Shown here piece after piece: positions 43,691 through 55,828 of a stretch of 64,000 nucleotides of DNA. Position 1 is the stretch's first letter; each line of letters begins with the position of its first letter. Origin of the DNA: Apostichopus japonicus. Lineage: Eukaryota; Echinodermata; Holothuroidea; Aspidochirotida; Stichopodidae. Where the stretch lies: positions 33,334,611 to 33,398,610 of the forward strand of contig NC_092576.1 in NCBI RefSeq assembly GCF_037975245.1, in the 5' to 3' direction. A program made the position numbers and the translations under genes. The notes beneath the pieces were generated by a model. It was not told the DNA's origin, searched no databases, and saw nothing but the letters and a program-made list of their open reading frames with translations.

Positions 43691-43810
43691 GTCATAGTTA
43701 GATGCGTTCTCCAGAAACTGTTTAGTACATCTCTGTAGTAACTCACTGTCATCGCGTCGAATAAATATATCCTGTGTACATAGTTTCCTGACTGTATCCA
43801 TATCACTAAC
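43691..43810 (-). CDS. Cassette exon B1
   Basis: Minus strand, acceptor TTACCAG, donor GTAAGT, exactly 40 codons in phase 0: VSDMDTVRKLCTQDIFIRRD, then DSELLQRCTKQFLENASNYD. It is acidic and helical with three cysteines. I do not recognise the domain. Both splice sites are kept in the paralogue at 51777-51896. Intron to A1 is about 10 kb. Confidence 0.65.
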
Positions 43811-45753
43811 CTGGTAATATAATACAAAAATAATGTCAGTAGAACTGAATTACAATTCCACTATATTATAGTGTGATTTTTCTAGGCTTAGATCCTTAGT
43901 TTGAATGTATCAGACAGCATCTAATATCTCCCCACAGATTCTCTTAGCAACAATTTGTCGAGTAAAGGATAGCAGAGAGAACACATTCAATCTTTAAATG
44001 TAACCTTTATTTAGGACCCATTATGTTTAGATATTTATTATAGTATTCTTAAATTAGGGTAAACACAACAGCTTAATAAAACTGAGTCTCGGAGACGATT
44101 GTGATTATTTTGTGACGTAGTAGTACCGGTGTATAATATGTACACACATAAATATCACCATAGACCTTCATTTCCTTTAAATTTATTCTTGAGCAGAAAC
44201 ATTACGTTTTTCTTAAATAAAGGTATTGCTAACAATGTCAGGCGGCACTGTAAGGAATTTAAAACTCAATACATACCATGCCACAACACTGCTGTTACAG
44301 TCATGTCTATCACCTATTTCAATTGGTAATGTTGTATTTAAAATCAGGGTATTTTGCCGACATTTTTTGTCTATCTTTTTCATTTACAAAATTTTTCGGG
44401 CGGATGAGGTCATGACAAACTTAATTAATGAATCCGTCCATTTATTTTGTGTTATCAGTGAAGGAAACTATAATTTAAAGATTATAATCGATAACCACCT
44501 CAACGAATTGCATTGTTCAGTTAGAGAACTAATAACTCAACATAAACCAAGAGAATAAAGACTATATATGTCAGCCCACAGCTGAATAACGTGTCCCTAT
44601 TGACGTGTACATGACTGTGCTCCCTGTAATTCCTGTTATTTCTGCAATGTGTGTTACACGTAATTATACAATTGATCAAACGAAGACGCCCTTCTAGGTT
44701 TTTTCACCAAATGAATTTTAAGTCAGGTATAAATACTATATTGCATTCTAACAAGAACTTGTGGCGTGAGCAAAATTATCATTGCTTTTGCTCGCCAGAA
44801 ATTTTTCTAAAACGATTTTTACATAATGTATTTTTATAATCATTTGAAAATAAAGGAAATAGTAGCCAAGGTTATTTGCAGAACTTTTCAATATAAAAAA
44901 CAAACGAAAATCGAAACCGTCTCTGCACGGTATTTAAGTAATGAATATGCATGTTAACTAGCAGTGTCCGTTCATGCAGGGATTACTTTCTCTTGTAAAC
45001 AATATATATTGTAGTGAGAAAGTTGTAGAATGGAATGCTTGTATAAATGACTTGGTGTGTTTCTCAAATGTCACTATGTATTGATTATGTACCATTACCA
45101 AATTATGTCCCAGAGGATAATTTCCATCGGAATTTTAGCATAGTATACTCGTCATGTATTGCACACATTTAGTGTATATATGGAAATGGTTTTGTTGTTA
45201 TACCAATATCAAACACTTGGCTATATTCCAATCCGTGTTTGAGTGTTTGGTCAAATTACTATGTATATGGAATATGTTTTGCTACTCTTTTTACGATTAA
45301 ATTTGCTTAAAGTGATAGTTGGCTATTTCAAAGATTGACTTAGAATAATCTGGGGCTCTTATAAATGCTACATCATTGCATGTTTCAACAAGAGCATTAG
45401 TATCAAAGGGAGATTGATGACATGTAATTGACTTACTCTTTGTAGAATTCAATCATATTATATGCTAATGACAATCTTCTGAGCTTGTTTGGCCTGACAT
45501 TTACAGATAACAATATTTCACTTGGCATATGAAACAATGTAAATATTTCTGACTTAAATCAACAGTATATCCCAATTTCAAATAAAAAATAAAAATTTTG
45601 AATATTTTAGATTACACCATTGTTTCAGCGGGAGCGATTAATTGAGTTGACAATTTGAAATCAATTATTCCATAATCTTTTTCCATATGTTTCTTACGTA
45701 TCAAAGTAAACACAACAATAAACCACAATAGCAGAAAAATATATACAGTATAC

Positions 45754-45875
45754 CTTCCAAATACCGGATTGAAGATCCAGACTGTATCCGTAGTTACTCC
45801 AGAACACTAAGATGACAGATATATAAACTTGTGTAAGAGATTGAACAATGACACATATAATACGAAAATATTCAT
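45754..45875 (-). CDS. Cassette exon D1
   Basis: Minus strand, acceptor TTTTTTGTAG, donor GTATAC, two bases plus 40 codons: EYFRIICVIVQSLTQVYISV, then ILVFWSNYGYSLDLQSGIWK. It takes one base from exon C (giving Asp) and ends in phase 0 for exon B. The hydrophobic stretch could be a buried repeat strand rather than a membrane segment. No known domain is recognised. Confidence 0.55.
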
Positions 45876-46080
45876 CTACAAAAAATTATGTTAAAACAAG
45901 AGAAGTAAGAACGAATTAGATGTGTTTGTGGAACTGGCATGATATTCATCTTCTTTATATGTATACAATATACACACCCACACGCCTCCTCGCACATACA
46001 CACATGTATATGTGAAGAGGAACCCCGAATGAATGTGTATGATACATACCAAATATATAAATACCAAATATCAACACATC

Positions 46081-46205
46081 GGAAAAATCCCACTTAACGA
46101 TTGGTTTCGTACTCTTGGAACTCATCAGGCGATGGTGGGAATCGGACACCGGACCTTTGTGTCACAAACTGAAGTTCGTACCCATCAGTCACAGTGATTT
46201 TACTT
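46081..46205 (-). mobile_element. tRNA-derived SINE, copy 1
   Basis: The minus strand has a pol III-like region: TGATGGGTACGAACTTCAG (a damaged A box), then GGTGTCCGATTCCC as B box. The better-preserved twin is at 61700-61830. The copy is shared by both duplication blocks, so it was present before the duplication. Boundaries are approximate. Confidence 0.6.
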
Positions 46206-46523
46206 GTGTGAATGCGTATAAAATGGCTTTGTATAACTGTCAATGGTGTATCACCCAATTGTTATGATAATACACAGTGCACGCAGGGCGTTGCTTTTGA
46301 ATCAGACAATGAACACAGAATTCTGACAATTACGAATGTGTAGCAACTTCCGTTATTATTATCATAGTCACTGTGAGATATTTTCTAGTTTAAAGAAAAA
46401 CGATATGATAAACTAGAAAACTAAAACAAACAGGATTTTCTCGGTGACAAGGATGAATGTGAGGAGTCCTGATAAATTTAAATAATAGAGAAACACTGAC
46501 TAAATTTGAAGATATGGACATAC

Positions 46524-46600
46524 CTTTAATGTTTCTAGATTGCAGCTCTGCAGGAATTGACTCCGAAGAGAAGGTGAGAGGCAACACACAACCATCGCAC
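46524..46600 (-). CDS. Cassette exon C1
   Basis: Minus strand, acceptor TTAAAAG, donor GTATGT, one base plus 25 codons plus one base: CDGCVLPLTFSSESIPAEL, then QSRNIK. Preceded by the end of an A exon this gives LEELECDGCVLPL, which reads like the consensus of a leucine-rich repeat. A second frame is open too, but only this one fits the phases of A and D. Confidence 0.55.
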
Positions 46601-46860
46601 CTTTTAAGTAAAATAAAGAATTACAAGCAAAATGTTACAAATTAACACTGTAATCTAGCGGGAAAACTATTATAGCAACACATCTTCGTTAAACTTATTG
46701 AACATATCTATTGAAAAGGATTAAAAATAAGAATAGCTTTACAATAAATAACGCTTGGTTATTATGAACCGTCAAAGGGAATACAATGAAACATGCTTAC
46801 AGTAGGTGGTTCCTTACAAAATAAAAGATAGCATCATCAGGTTCTTAACAGTGCAATTAG

Positions 46861-47112
46861 TTATCTGTATGCATGTATGCTTATCCTAAACTGAAGTAAG
46901 ATAAATGAGCTAGCTTCTAAAGGGAAGAATGGATTGAATATCTCATACCTTACTAAATTACGCATATTAAGTGAAAAAGCGATGCCCCATAGTAGCCATC
47001 GGTTTACAAGAAGGAGATTGAACCAGCACCAAATAATTAACGCACAGGGAAGCCTTGGAGGTGGTATAAGCTTCCATTTGGGGGAGGGGAGTGGTACAGT
47101 TATATTTAACAC
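46861..47112 (-). other. Conserved open frame in both blocks, coding status doubtful
   Basis: An 83-codon frame (MLNITVPLPSPKWKLIPPP at its start) is nearly identical to one at 62501-62752. The surrounding non-coding DNA is equally conserved because the blocks are recent duplicates, so conservation is not evidence of coding. The frame has no splice sites matched to the cassette phases. Confidence 0.3.
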
Positions 47113-47735
47113 CTAATTTTATTTAAATATATATGAAATTCCCCAATTTTATTTGTGAAAACTCGTCATGTACACTTCGTTTTAAAGTTATCGTATTATA
47201 ATCGCTATATTTCTCTCTGCTCTTCACATAAGTTATCTTCTCATTAATGTTTTCCAGTCTATCGTAAGTTTTCTTCTCACTGCTAACAATATGATTTTTT
47301 TCTCTCAACACAAATGGACATCAACGTTTCTCAATGTCTTGTTTAACACTTCTTTAAGAAAGAAAATGAAATATTTTCTTAGCAAATAAAATGTTGAACA
47401 ACTGAATGTCCATGCCAAGACAATTGGAATCACAACCTTTCCATTCACGAAGTACATTTACCTAGGAGACTTGTTGTTCTTCGCCTACATATATGTACAT
47501 GTTATTTTAAATACACAATGGCTAAGCCCTACTAGATTTATTTTGTTAAGTTTTCAGCGAAAGAATCATAATCATAATTCATTGCAGTATCATAATTTTA
47601 GACCAACATTTTTTTCTATGATTTGAATGATTTAAGGCTCGCCCTAGTCCTCTGAAAACACTTTTACTTTATCATTGATCAGCAAACACAAACCTTTGCT
47701 ATATTATAGTGATGCCAATCTACCTTATAGGAGAA

Positions 47736-49375
47736 TATAAAGAATCACACCATTATCTCTACACATTTTTGGCAGAATTTGATGTTTGTATAACAAGTAT
47801 GAGAGGAATACATTTCGCCAACTTGAGGCATGAACTACATAATGAATATAATATCGAGGCTTCCATAGGCATCGGACTCGATGACTTGTTATTATACACT
47901 TAGAACACGTATCATGTGACGTGATCCGCAGTACTACCAACGTAATGTGTTTTATAACCCTTTTCAGATCATTGTGATAAGAAAATTCAGTAACATGTTT
48001 GATCACTATGGATTAAAACCTCTAGTGTTCCAGAAACATCAAAAAGCAGTAACGCTTTAATTAACAACAATGAGAACCAACGAAAAAAATCATGGTATTT
48101 CCAATTGTTATCCCCTTTAACACACTTTATTCTACATCAGAGGTTATGTTGTTGTTTGCTAAAATCCTCTACTTTCGCGCCCTTGACACAAACTACTATA
48201 ATAATCGCATACACACCACAGACATTCATACATAGAATCATATCGCACTTGCTGACAACGAGGGCTTTGCAGCTATTTGAAGGTCGTTTGTGCAATCTTG
48301 GTACACCCAAAAACGATGACTCGCGCAACGGGTGATTACGTACTAGTAACGAAGTTTCGACGGAATCCCGATCTTATCTTCAAAATATGTTTCATATTCA
48401 TATATAGGAACACTTGATGCACTAGATTAGTTCTAATTTTGTGGAAACAAATGAATTACAACTGATTAGCCGACACGATTGTTGTTATATTTCGAAAAAA
48501 AATATAACATGTTCGTAAATGTTATACTATCTCACATAGTGTACAAAACCCACTTCTCTTCTTCGTTCACCATCAGTTTCGTAAGAGCAATTTTTTTTAA
48601 TAGAAATTTAAGATGATAAAGATTCCGTTTCGTGTTCCATTTCGACAAGTTTACCCTTAGAAGTGGCTCACAAGTCCGTGTAATTATGTAAATGTTTTTA
48701 GTTTAAGAATTTCTTACAATCTGAAAAATTATTGGCACTTCATTGCCTAATGGTAAGACTCTACGTAAAATAGCAGTGTATGTTGACGCTTTTTTTGTGA
48801 GCATTTCATCTTCAATTTGCTGCAAGCGTTAAGCCCAAAATGGCTTCTTGTGATACACACCTGTTCACGAAATCGGTTAATGGCTGGAAGAAATATATGT
48901 GTGTAAAAACCCAAATATAATTAAAAACAAACCAAAAGCACAAAGTATGTAATCAAATACCAATGACATCGTCACATTCCGTTTCGTATATAGAAATGCT
49001 ATTAAACTAAATTACACAAATACAGTTTTGCCTTCATTAACAGACCGGTTGTGTAAATGTTTAATTTCGGATACCATAAACATACCAAACAAAGTAACTT
49101 TTACGAATAGCATAGTCACACTCTATTTACACCGGTCAATATTACATCTTTCTATTCCAGTCTATTCCAGTAATTGTACAAACGTACAACTGATATGATA
49201 CACTAGCCCATATACCAATACTAAATGAAATCGAGTAATTACCGAAATAAACTTGTAGATAATATGTGTTGCCGTCTATAAATCGTGAAGTTATATGTGT
49301 GATTGTACAGTTAGTATATTCTCAATGAATGTGTCGTACAGATACAGGTTGAACGTTACTCATTGTAATACTCAC
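47736..49375. other. No gene recognised
   Basis: Intron-like DNA between cassette exons A2 and C1. Open frames at 47709-48335 lack recognisable motifs. Confidence 0.5.
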
Positions 49376-49581
49376 TCTAGCTCCTCCAGCATATGTGACT
49401 GTTTTACAAACATCAATATGTCAACAACCTCTGTCTCTGTCATTTCTCTTCCTTTCTCTGTATCTATCACTACCTTCTTTACTGATACAGGACATGACAG
49501 ATGTAGCCCTGACTTTAGGATGATGCTACCAGCATCAATCATACTGAAGGACTTTTTCAGATACAGACAGGCGATGGGAAT
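49376..49581 (-). CDS. Cassette exon A2
   Basis: Minus strand, same length (206 nt), acceptor (CTTCAG) and donor (GTGAGT) as A1. It reads IPIACLYLKKSFSMIDAGSI through VVDILMFVKQSHMLEEL plus two bases. It is identical to A1 at 50 of 68 residues. The central VIDTEKGREMTETE is unchanged, while residues 4-30 and the C-terminal third vary. Confidence 0.65.
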
Positions 49582-50648
49582 CTGAAGGAAGAAAATAAAT
49601 TATACATGATGGTTGAATTATATTTTGCTCAGTATTATATTGATAATGCATTCATATTAATATTATTCACTGCCTGATACCGACTGTTAAGGTCTGCTTG
49701 TCTACTTCAGTACTGATACGAACCCTTATCAAATCATCACGATGGAACGACATTTTCTAAATTGAGCCAATTCGAGAAGATACCAGAATTCGGGTGAATG
49801 AAAGTAACTTTGGAAACGTTACAGATCTAGCTCGCAAAGCACACGTTATGGTATATATCGCAATAACACATGGTAATATACAATTTGTATCGAAACTTGA
49901 TCGTCGTAACGATTTAAATACGACCCAATGGTGGACCTCAATTTACCGAGTAACTCAGTTTTTAATAATATGTATTCACATAAGGCTCCTGTTGATATTC
50001 CAAATTAGTATTAAACATGGTGCTAACGTTACCTATGGATTATATTCACAACGACTTCTGGTATCATTCAGATTTTCTTGAAATATGTTAACTCAATATA
50101 CGTTTGGTGGTGATTATGGAGACAGTATCATGAAGAAACTTATTATTGTGTAGTGTCGAGTCGTTCAGTTTCATTAAAATAATTTGATTCAAGACATATT
50201 CTACAAGGATATTTAAAAATTTTAGATTGATTATGACGATTGCCAGCAAGGTAAGATATTGCAAACCGACATTGATACGGAAAATACAGCGGTTTCTAAA
50301 GCAATGGTTCGGAATTAATAAACAATTTTATTTGGACTGCCAATGACTGCCATATCATTGGACTGCCATATTTGGACTGCCATATCATTGCAAGCCGACC
50401 AGTCTTCCTATTATATCCAACTAATAAAGTTATATCCCCAAAATCACTGATCCCCGCCACTCCCGCGGTTTCTCAGCTCGGAACAAATGCACCCATAAGC
50501 CAGTGGCGCCAATTTCCGTATAAAATTTCGAAGCTCTAGAGCGGCGGTACGAAACTGACACGATAAAATTGTATACCCTAAATAATATGGCATAATTTAG
50601 TTATATTTAAGTAAACATTTTCTAGAGTACAAGTTTAGCATACGTGTC

Positions 50649-50737
<89 letters not shown>

Positions 50738-51069
50738 TACGCATCGTAAATGTATCTCTTCAAGGCCATTTTTTTTAGACCGGCTTCAATGACTAGCTGA
50801 GCAAGTGTTTTGTGCACAAAAAAATCCAACAAAAGCAATAACACAAAACCGACAAAAGCAACAACAACAATAGCAACAATAACTGCAATAACGAAACAAT
50901 AAAAATAACAATAACAACAAGCAACAACATTAGCAACGAAAGGAATTTGCACAAAAAATCCAACAAAAGCAATAACTTGTTTTATAGCTATGTCTGCATA
51001 CCGAAACACATAGGAAGATATTTCCCATTGGGTGATTACACTGTTATCGGCTTGCAGTGCAAGGGTTGA
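49582..51069. other. No gene recognised; low-complexity segment
   Basis: Intron-like DNA between B2 and A2. It holds an (AT)n array and, at 50815-50975, a CAA/AAC-rich low-complexity stretch in which AAATCCAACAAAAGCAATAA occurs twice. Confidence 0.6.
50651..50732. repeat. (AT)n microsatellite
   Basis: About 80 bp of alternating TA. The minus-strand open frame of 142 codons through it is largely artificial Ile-Tyr repeat. Confidence 0.97.
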
Positions 51070-52645
51070 CATCACAATTTAGCAATTGTATGCAAGCAAA
51101 CATATCGCGAGTATGACTGATCTGAATTATCGTCCTTTTTAGTCAATTCTAGTTCACAGTGAATTAGTGAACTTAAAAAAGAGTATTTTAACTGTAGATT
51201 ACCTGCAGTCGGGACATCTGCGCTAAGACGTAATATAACATCAGTTTGTGAAAAACGGCTCTATGTTTAAACGGGTACATTCAAACCACGATTACAGGTC
51301 TTTGTAATTCTAATATGTCAATATGTCTAGCAACCTACATGGTTAATTAGACACAATCAATATGTGCATAATTTTCTAACAAAATCACAAACCCACATTT
51401 ATGTAACACCTTCACTGTGACATACAAATCGAACAGTGTCCAAAGGTATGTCGATTGAAACAAACAAAAGGCAGTAATGACGTGTAATTTTACATTTAGA
51501 GAAAGGTTAAGTATTGGATATCAAATAATAATAATAGTCACTGTTCAACTACATTCAACATATTCAACTGCATTGAATTAGTATTCTATGACAAATAGTT
51601 AATGCGAATTTACGGTACTATTGCGCTTTAACGTCCAAACTAACCTGTTCTTTTACAGAAATTGACTTGCATGTACATAACGATGACAGCACATGCTACA
51701 TACAATCTTCCTGTTATTTTACTAATAACACATAATTTTTATGTAGTACAAACGCGTGTTACGGTTACCGACTTACGTCATTGTTAGATGCGTTCTCCAG
51801 AAGCTTTATTGTACATCTCTGTAGTAACTTACTGTCATCGAGTCGAATAAATATATCCTGTGTACATAGTTTCCTGACTGTATCCATATCACTAACCTGG
51901 TAATATAATACAAAAATAATGTCAGTAGAACTGAATTACAATTACACTATGTATTAGTTTGGTTTAAGTAGGCGTAGATCCTTAGTCTGAATGTATCAGA
52001 CAGCATCTAATATCTCCTCACAGAGTCTCTTACCGAAAATTTGTCGAGTAAAGGATAGCAGAGAGAAAATATTCAATCGTTTAATGTAACCTTTATTTAG
52101 GACCCATTATGTTAAGATATTTATAATAGTTTCCTTAAAATATGGTAAACACAACAGCGTAATAAAACTGAGTCTCGGAGACGATTTTGATTATTTTGTG
52201 ACGTAGTAGTACCGGTGTGCAATATGTACACACATAGATATCACCATCTTCATTGCCTTTAAATTTATTCTTGAGCAGAAACATTACGTTTTACTTAAAT
52301 AAAAGTATTGCTAACAATGTCAGGCGGAACTCTAAGGAATTTAAAACTCAATAAATACCATGCCACAACACTGCTGTTACAGTCATGTCTATCGCCTGAC
52401 TTATTTCAATTGGTAATGTTGTATTTAAAATCAGGGTATTTTGCCGACATTTTTTGTCTATCTTTATAATTTACAAAATTTTTCGGGCGGATCAGGTCAT
52501 GACAAACTTAATAAACAAATCCGTCCATTAGTTTGTGTTATCAGTGAAGGAAACTATAATTTAAAGATTAGAATCGGTAACCACCTCAACGAATTGCATG
52601 GCTCAATTAGGTAAACAACGTCCAAATCAACATAATCCAAGAAAA
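51070..52645 (-). repeat. Segmental duplication, block 2, left part
   Basis: Matches 41763-44560 (without the 1280-bp insertion) and holds exon B2. It is separated from its right part by a partial extra copy (52650-53100) and the nested LINEs. Confidence 0.9.
51777..51896 (-). CDS. Cassette exon B2
   Basis: Minus strand, 40 codons with the same splice sites as B1. Six residues differ (34 of 40 identical). It lies 2.2 kb upstream of A2 in transcription order, and the intron before it holds the nested LINEs. Confidence 0.65.
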
Positions 52646-52649
52646 TAAT

Positions 52650-53100
52650 TCTTTAATGAAACCTTTCTTTAGGACCCATTATGTTTAGATATTTATTATA
52701 TTTTCCTTAAATTATGGTAAACACAAACGTTTATTAAAACTGCACTGAGTCTTAGAGCAGATTTTGATATTTTTTTTTGTGACGGAATCTTAAACGCAAT
52801 ACATACCATGTCACAACACTGCTGTTACAGTAATTTATATCACCTACCTTCTTTAAATTGGTAATGTTGTATTTCAAATCAGGTTATTTCGCCGACTTTC
52901 TTGGTTCATTTTTAAAATTTAAAATGTTTTACAGCGAATGAGATCATGACAAACTTAATTAATGGTTCCGTTTAGTTATCTTTGGTTATCAGTGAGGCAA
53001 ACATAAGCTTTAATTTAAAGGGTGAAATCGGTAACCACCTGAACGAATTGCATTGTTCAATGAGGGAAACGACGTCCAAATCAACATAAACTTATCAACT
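52650..53100. repeat. Third, partial copy of the block
   Basis: Repeats the segment at 52080-52645 and 43990-44560 (AGGACCCATTATGTTTAGAT, ACACTGCTGTTACAGT, CATGACAAACTTAAT in order), but is more diverged. It lies directly beside the LINE 5' end. Confidence 0.85.
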
Positions 53101-53191
53101 AATCAAACAAATCTAATCAAACAAATCAACATAAACTTCTAAATATTTGTAAGAAAAATCTTGACTTTCTATCCTTACTAGTGTTAAGAAA

Positions 53192-53566
53192 ATGCATGCA
53201 GTAACCATTAAACATACAAGAGAGTTTCTTCTTGCTGTAGAGAAATCTGTTAAGTCTTGTGTGGGCTTTCAGCCATGGAAAAGGACAATAGATGATTTAA
53301 CTCTATTCACGAGACCCACTCGCAGAGGAACAAAGGCTGGCATTAAATTCAGGAGATGCATACCAGTGCTTAGAAATAGAGATTGTGCTAAATGGAATAA
53401 CAAAATCATTGAGGGTCAACAATCAGGGATAAATTTCAACAATCTAATTCAGCTACCTAACAACAACATAATTCAGCTACCTACAGGACTCAAAGCAACA
53501 TACCATAATGATATGCAATATGAAATTCAAACTGTAATTAAACCAAGGCTTATTTACATGTCATAA
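53192..53566 (+). pseudogene. Element B, N-terminal region
   Basis: Frame starting MHAVTIKHTREFLLAVEKS with a basic segment (TRPTRRGTKAGIKFRRC), then RNRDCAKWNNK and TAA. This is the linker region upstream of the endonuclease in this LINE group. A frameshift separates it from the endonuclease start. Confidence 0.65.
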
Positions 53567-53596
53567 AAAAGGATCATAAACTTAAATTCAATTACC

Positions 53597-53813
53597 AGCA
53601 TTCCAAGCCGCTAATAGTGTTCTTACAAAATGTTGGCTCCATCAGCAATAAAGCAATATCTGTTTCTGACTTTGTTGTATCGAATGGTATTGACATTTTA
53701 GCACTAACTGAAACATGGCTGGGAAATGTGACTGACAGCTTTTTAATAGGTAACCTTGTCCCTACGGGTTATGAATTTCAGCATGTCCCCCGTTCCACCG
53801 GAAAGACTGGAGG
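53597..53813 (+). pseudogene. Element B, endonuclease domain, first part
   Basis: Reads KPLIVFLQNVGSISNKA and then DILALTETWLG (the glutamate-containing ETW motif of APE-type endonucleases), VPTGYEFQHVPRSTGKTGG. It ends exactly where element A begins, and the sentence resumes at 57180 with GVGVMFKSGLSLKIN. Confidence 0.85.
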
Positions 53814-54076
53814 AACACATGGGCGCTTGCATCGAGCTGCCACAGCTCAAATGAGTAGTGTCGTATTTTTCACGTTTTCTGTGTGTTAACGAACCTTTCC
53901 TTCGTTCTGAAGTTATTCGTTGTCGTGTTGTGGGACTACTAACACTCTTCATGCCATTTTCGAAGGTTTTTACGGAACGGGTGAGACATACAACTGTCAA
54001 TTTAGGACACAGTGTTCTACGTTACTTATTTTTGGCCAATAGTATAGGCCTTCTGCTATTGACATAGGATAGTAGG

Positions 54077-55828
54077 ATGAACCCTAACAATACCGACATC
54101 GTGGGAGGTGCTCGAAGCCTACACTATAGCTCGGAGACACTTCACAATATTCGAAGGAGTATGCAGACCCACACAATAGAGTCACGGTTGGTGGACATAT
54201 TGAAAGAACAATCGATTCTTCGCAAGCACAGAGGTACGCGGGCCGGTATACAAAATCGGATTAGAAACACTCAATCTCATAATTTCAGCTTTCCTTATGG
54301 ACTGACAGCAAATGTAAACAGTATTCAGGGAAAGTTTTTACACCTGGAGCAAACTGTTACAAACATGCGAAATCTATGTTTCATTACATTGCAAGAGACG
54401 AAACTGCAATCACCGAATAAAGAGTGGCTAAATGAAATCCCACAGCACTGTGTGCCAGATGAAGCGTTACGCATGGCAAATTACTTTATGTTTCGCCATG
54501 ACAGACAATTTTCGGCAAATGGCGGTGGATTGATAACGTATATCTCGAAAGACTGGGCAGTGAGCTACCCAAAGGTATGTTGTAGTATTTCAATCTCGGA
54601 TATTGAGCTTCTTGCCGTGAGAGCCAGGCCACAATACCTCCCCAGCGACATGTCGAATGTAACGATCGTGAATGCATACACCAGGCCGTCATCAAATTTC
54701 TCAACTGCAGATAAAGAACTTAAATCAGCACTAACTAAGCTCCAGAAGGAAAACCCACAAACTCACTTCATAATTGCTGGAGATGTCAATCGAGAAAGCA
54801 TCGCATGTATTGAGACAATGGGTTTCAAGAATCTGGTGAATTTTGCTACTTTCCCTTCGTCCAATTCTGTCTTGGACGCCGTGTATGTCACGGGTGACGT
54901 CTACCATGTAAAGAAATCCCACCCGATATCCACATCCGACCACAGCAGTGTCCTACTCATCCCGAAGTACACAGAGAAGCATCGTGCTAAGAAGCAACGA
55001 CGAAGTAGATCACAGAAGGACTTGTCATTTGATAACGTCAGGAGCATGCAAGAGATGCTTCAAACGACCGACTGGAATGTATTTCGTGAAGGTTGCGATG
55101 ACCCAGACGAATTAACTGACGTCATTTCAAGTTACATTGGATTCGTCAGCGATGTATGCATACCAATGAAGCAAATAACACCTGCTGAGATGATGAAGCG
55201 AATCCCCCCAGACAACAAGATCAAACAACTGGAAAAGCAAAAACAGAAGGCCATCGAGGACAAAGACAACATCTCCAGGAACAGGATGCAGAGGGAAATC
55301 AATAAGCACGTAAAAAATCTGCGAAGTGACACCTTTGGAGGAATAAAAGGAAACTCTCGTGCATTCTGGGATGTCGTCAAATCCATAAGAGACCCTACTA
55401 AAGATGACCAGCCTAGGCGGGTTGATGCAGATTTTGGGAAGGAACTATCTGACCATTTTGGACGGTTTAATGACTCAATAAGTAAAGATATACCGTTGTA
55501 CCTACCTGAGAAGAATGAGGGTTGTCATGAACTTGATGTCAATGTGGTAAGGAAACAGTTTGGGAAGGTCAAAAGGGGTGTTGCTTGTGGGTCAGATAAA
55601 ATTCCGTGGTGGGTATTTAAATTATTTTCTTTTGAATTAGCTCCAATATACCCATCACTCTTCCAAGAAAGCTTACAACATAGTCAGATCCCTAACCTGT
55701 GGAAAACAGCACTAACATCACCTGTACCAAAAGTGGCGAATCCCAAAGATGTGAATGATTTTAGACCAATTGACCTAGCAAGTATTGCTTTTAACAGCAT
55801 GCAAAGGATCCTTCCCACGACTAACTGA
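54077..55828 (+). CDS. Element A, endonuclease and start of reverse transcriptase
   Basis: 583 codons. APE-type endonuclease motifs: NFSFPYGLTANVNSIQGKF, ITLQETKLQ (catalytic Glu), GGGLITYIS, SDIELLAVRARPQYLPSDM, HFIIAGDVNRE and STSDHSSVLLIPKY (catalytic Asp-His). A linker with a basic, coiled segment follows (KQLEKQKQKAIEDKDN). The start of the reverse transcriptase reads ACGSDKIPWWVFK and VNDFRPIDLASI. The frame ends shortly after FRPI because of an indel near 55790. The domain set and the DIELLAV wording fit the CR1/Rex-like group. Confidence 0.9.
   Translation: MNPNNTDIVGGARSLHYSSETLHNIRRSMQTHTIESRLVDILKEQSILRKHRGTRAGIQNRIRNTQSHNFSFPYGLTANVNSIQGKFLHLEQTVTNMRNLCFITLQETKLQSPNKEWLNEIPQHCVPDEALRMANYFMFRHDRQFSANGGGLITYISKDWAVSYPKVCCSISISDIELLAVRARPQYLPSDMSNVTIVNAYTRPSSNFSTADKELKSALTKLQKENPQTHFIIAGDVNRESIACIETMGFKNLVNFATFPSSNSVLDAVYVTGDVYHVKKSHPISTSDHSSVLLIPKYTEKHRAKKQRRSRSQKDLSFDNVRSMQEMLQTTDWNVFREGCDDPDELTDVISSYIGFVSDVCIPMKQITPAEMMKRIPPDNKIKQLEKQKQKAIEDKDNISRNRMQREINKHVKNLRSDTFGGIKGNSRAFWDVVKSIRDPTKDDQPRRVDADFGKELSDHFGRFNDSISKDIPLYLPEKNEGCHELDVNVVRKQFGKVKRGVACGSDKIPWWVFKLFSFELAPIYPSLFQESLQHSQIPNLWKTALTSPVPKVANPKDVNDFRPIDLASIAFNSMQRILPTTN

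Larger units (their letters stand above)
41763..47735 (-). repeat. Segmental duplication, block 1
   Basis: Homologous to 51070-52645 plus 60190-63375. Homology begins at AATTGTATGCAA (41767, 51086) and runs to CCTTATA...GAGAATAT (about 47735, 63376). Block 1 has an extra 1280 bp (41809-43088). It contains cassette exons B1, D1 and C1 and one SINE. Most non-coding stretches compare at about 95 percent by eye. Confidence 0.9.

Noticed and set aside
53743-54000. Minus-strand open frames across LINE sequence (also 54486-54943, 55127-55386, 58173-58739)
   Set aside because: Antisense shadows of the LINE coding regions, without motifs of their own.
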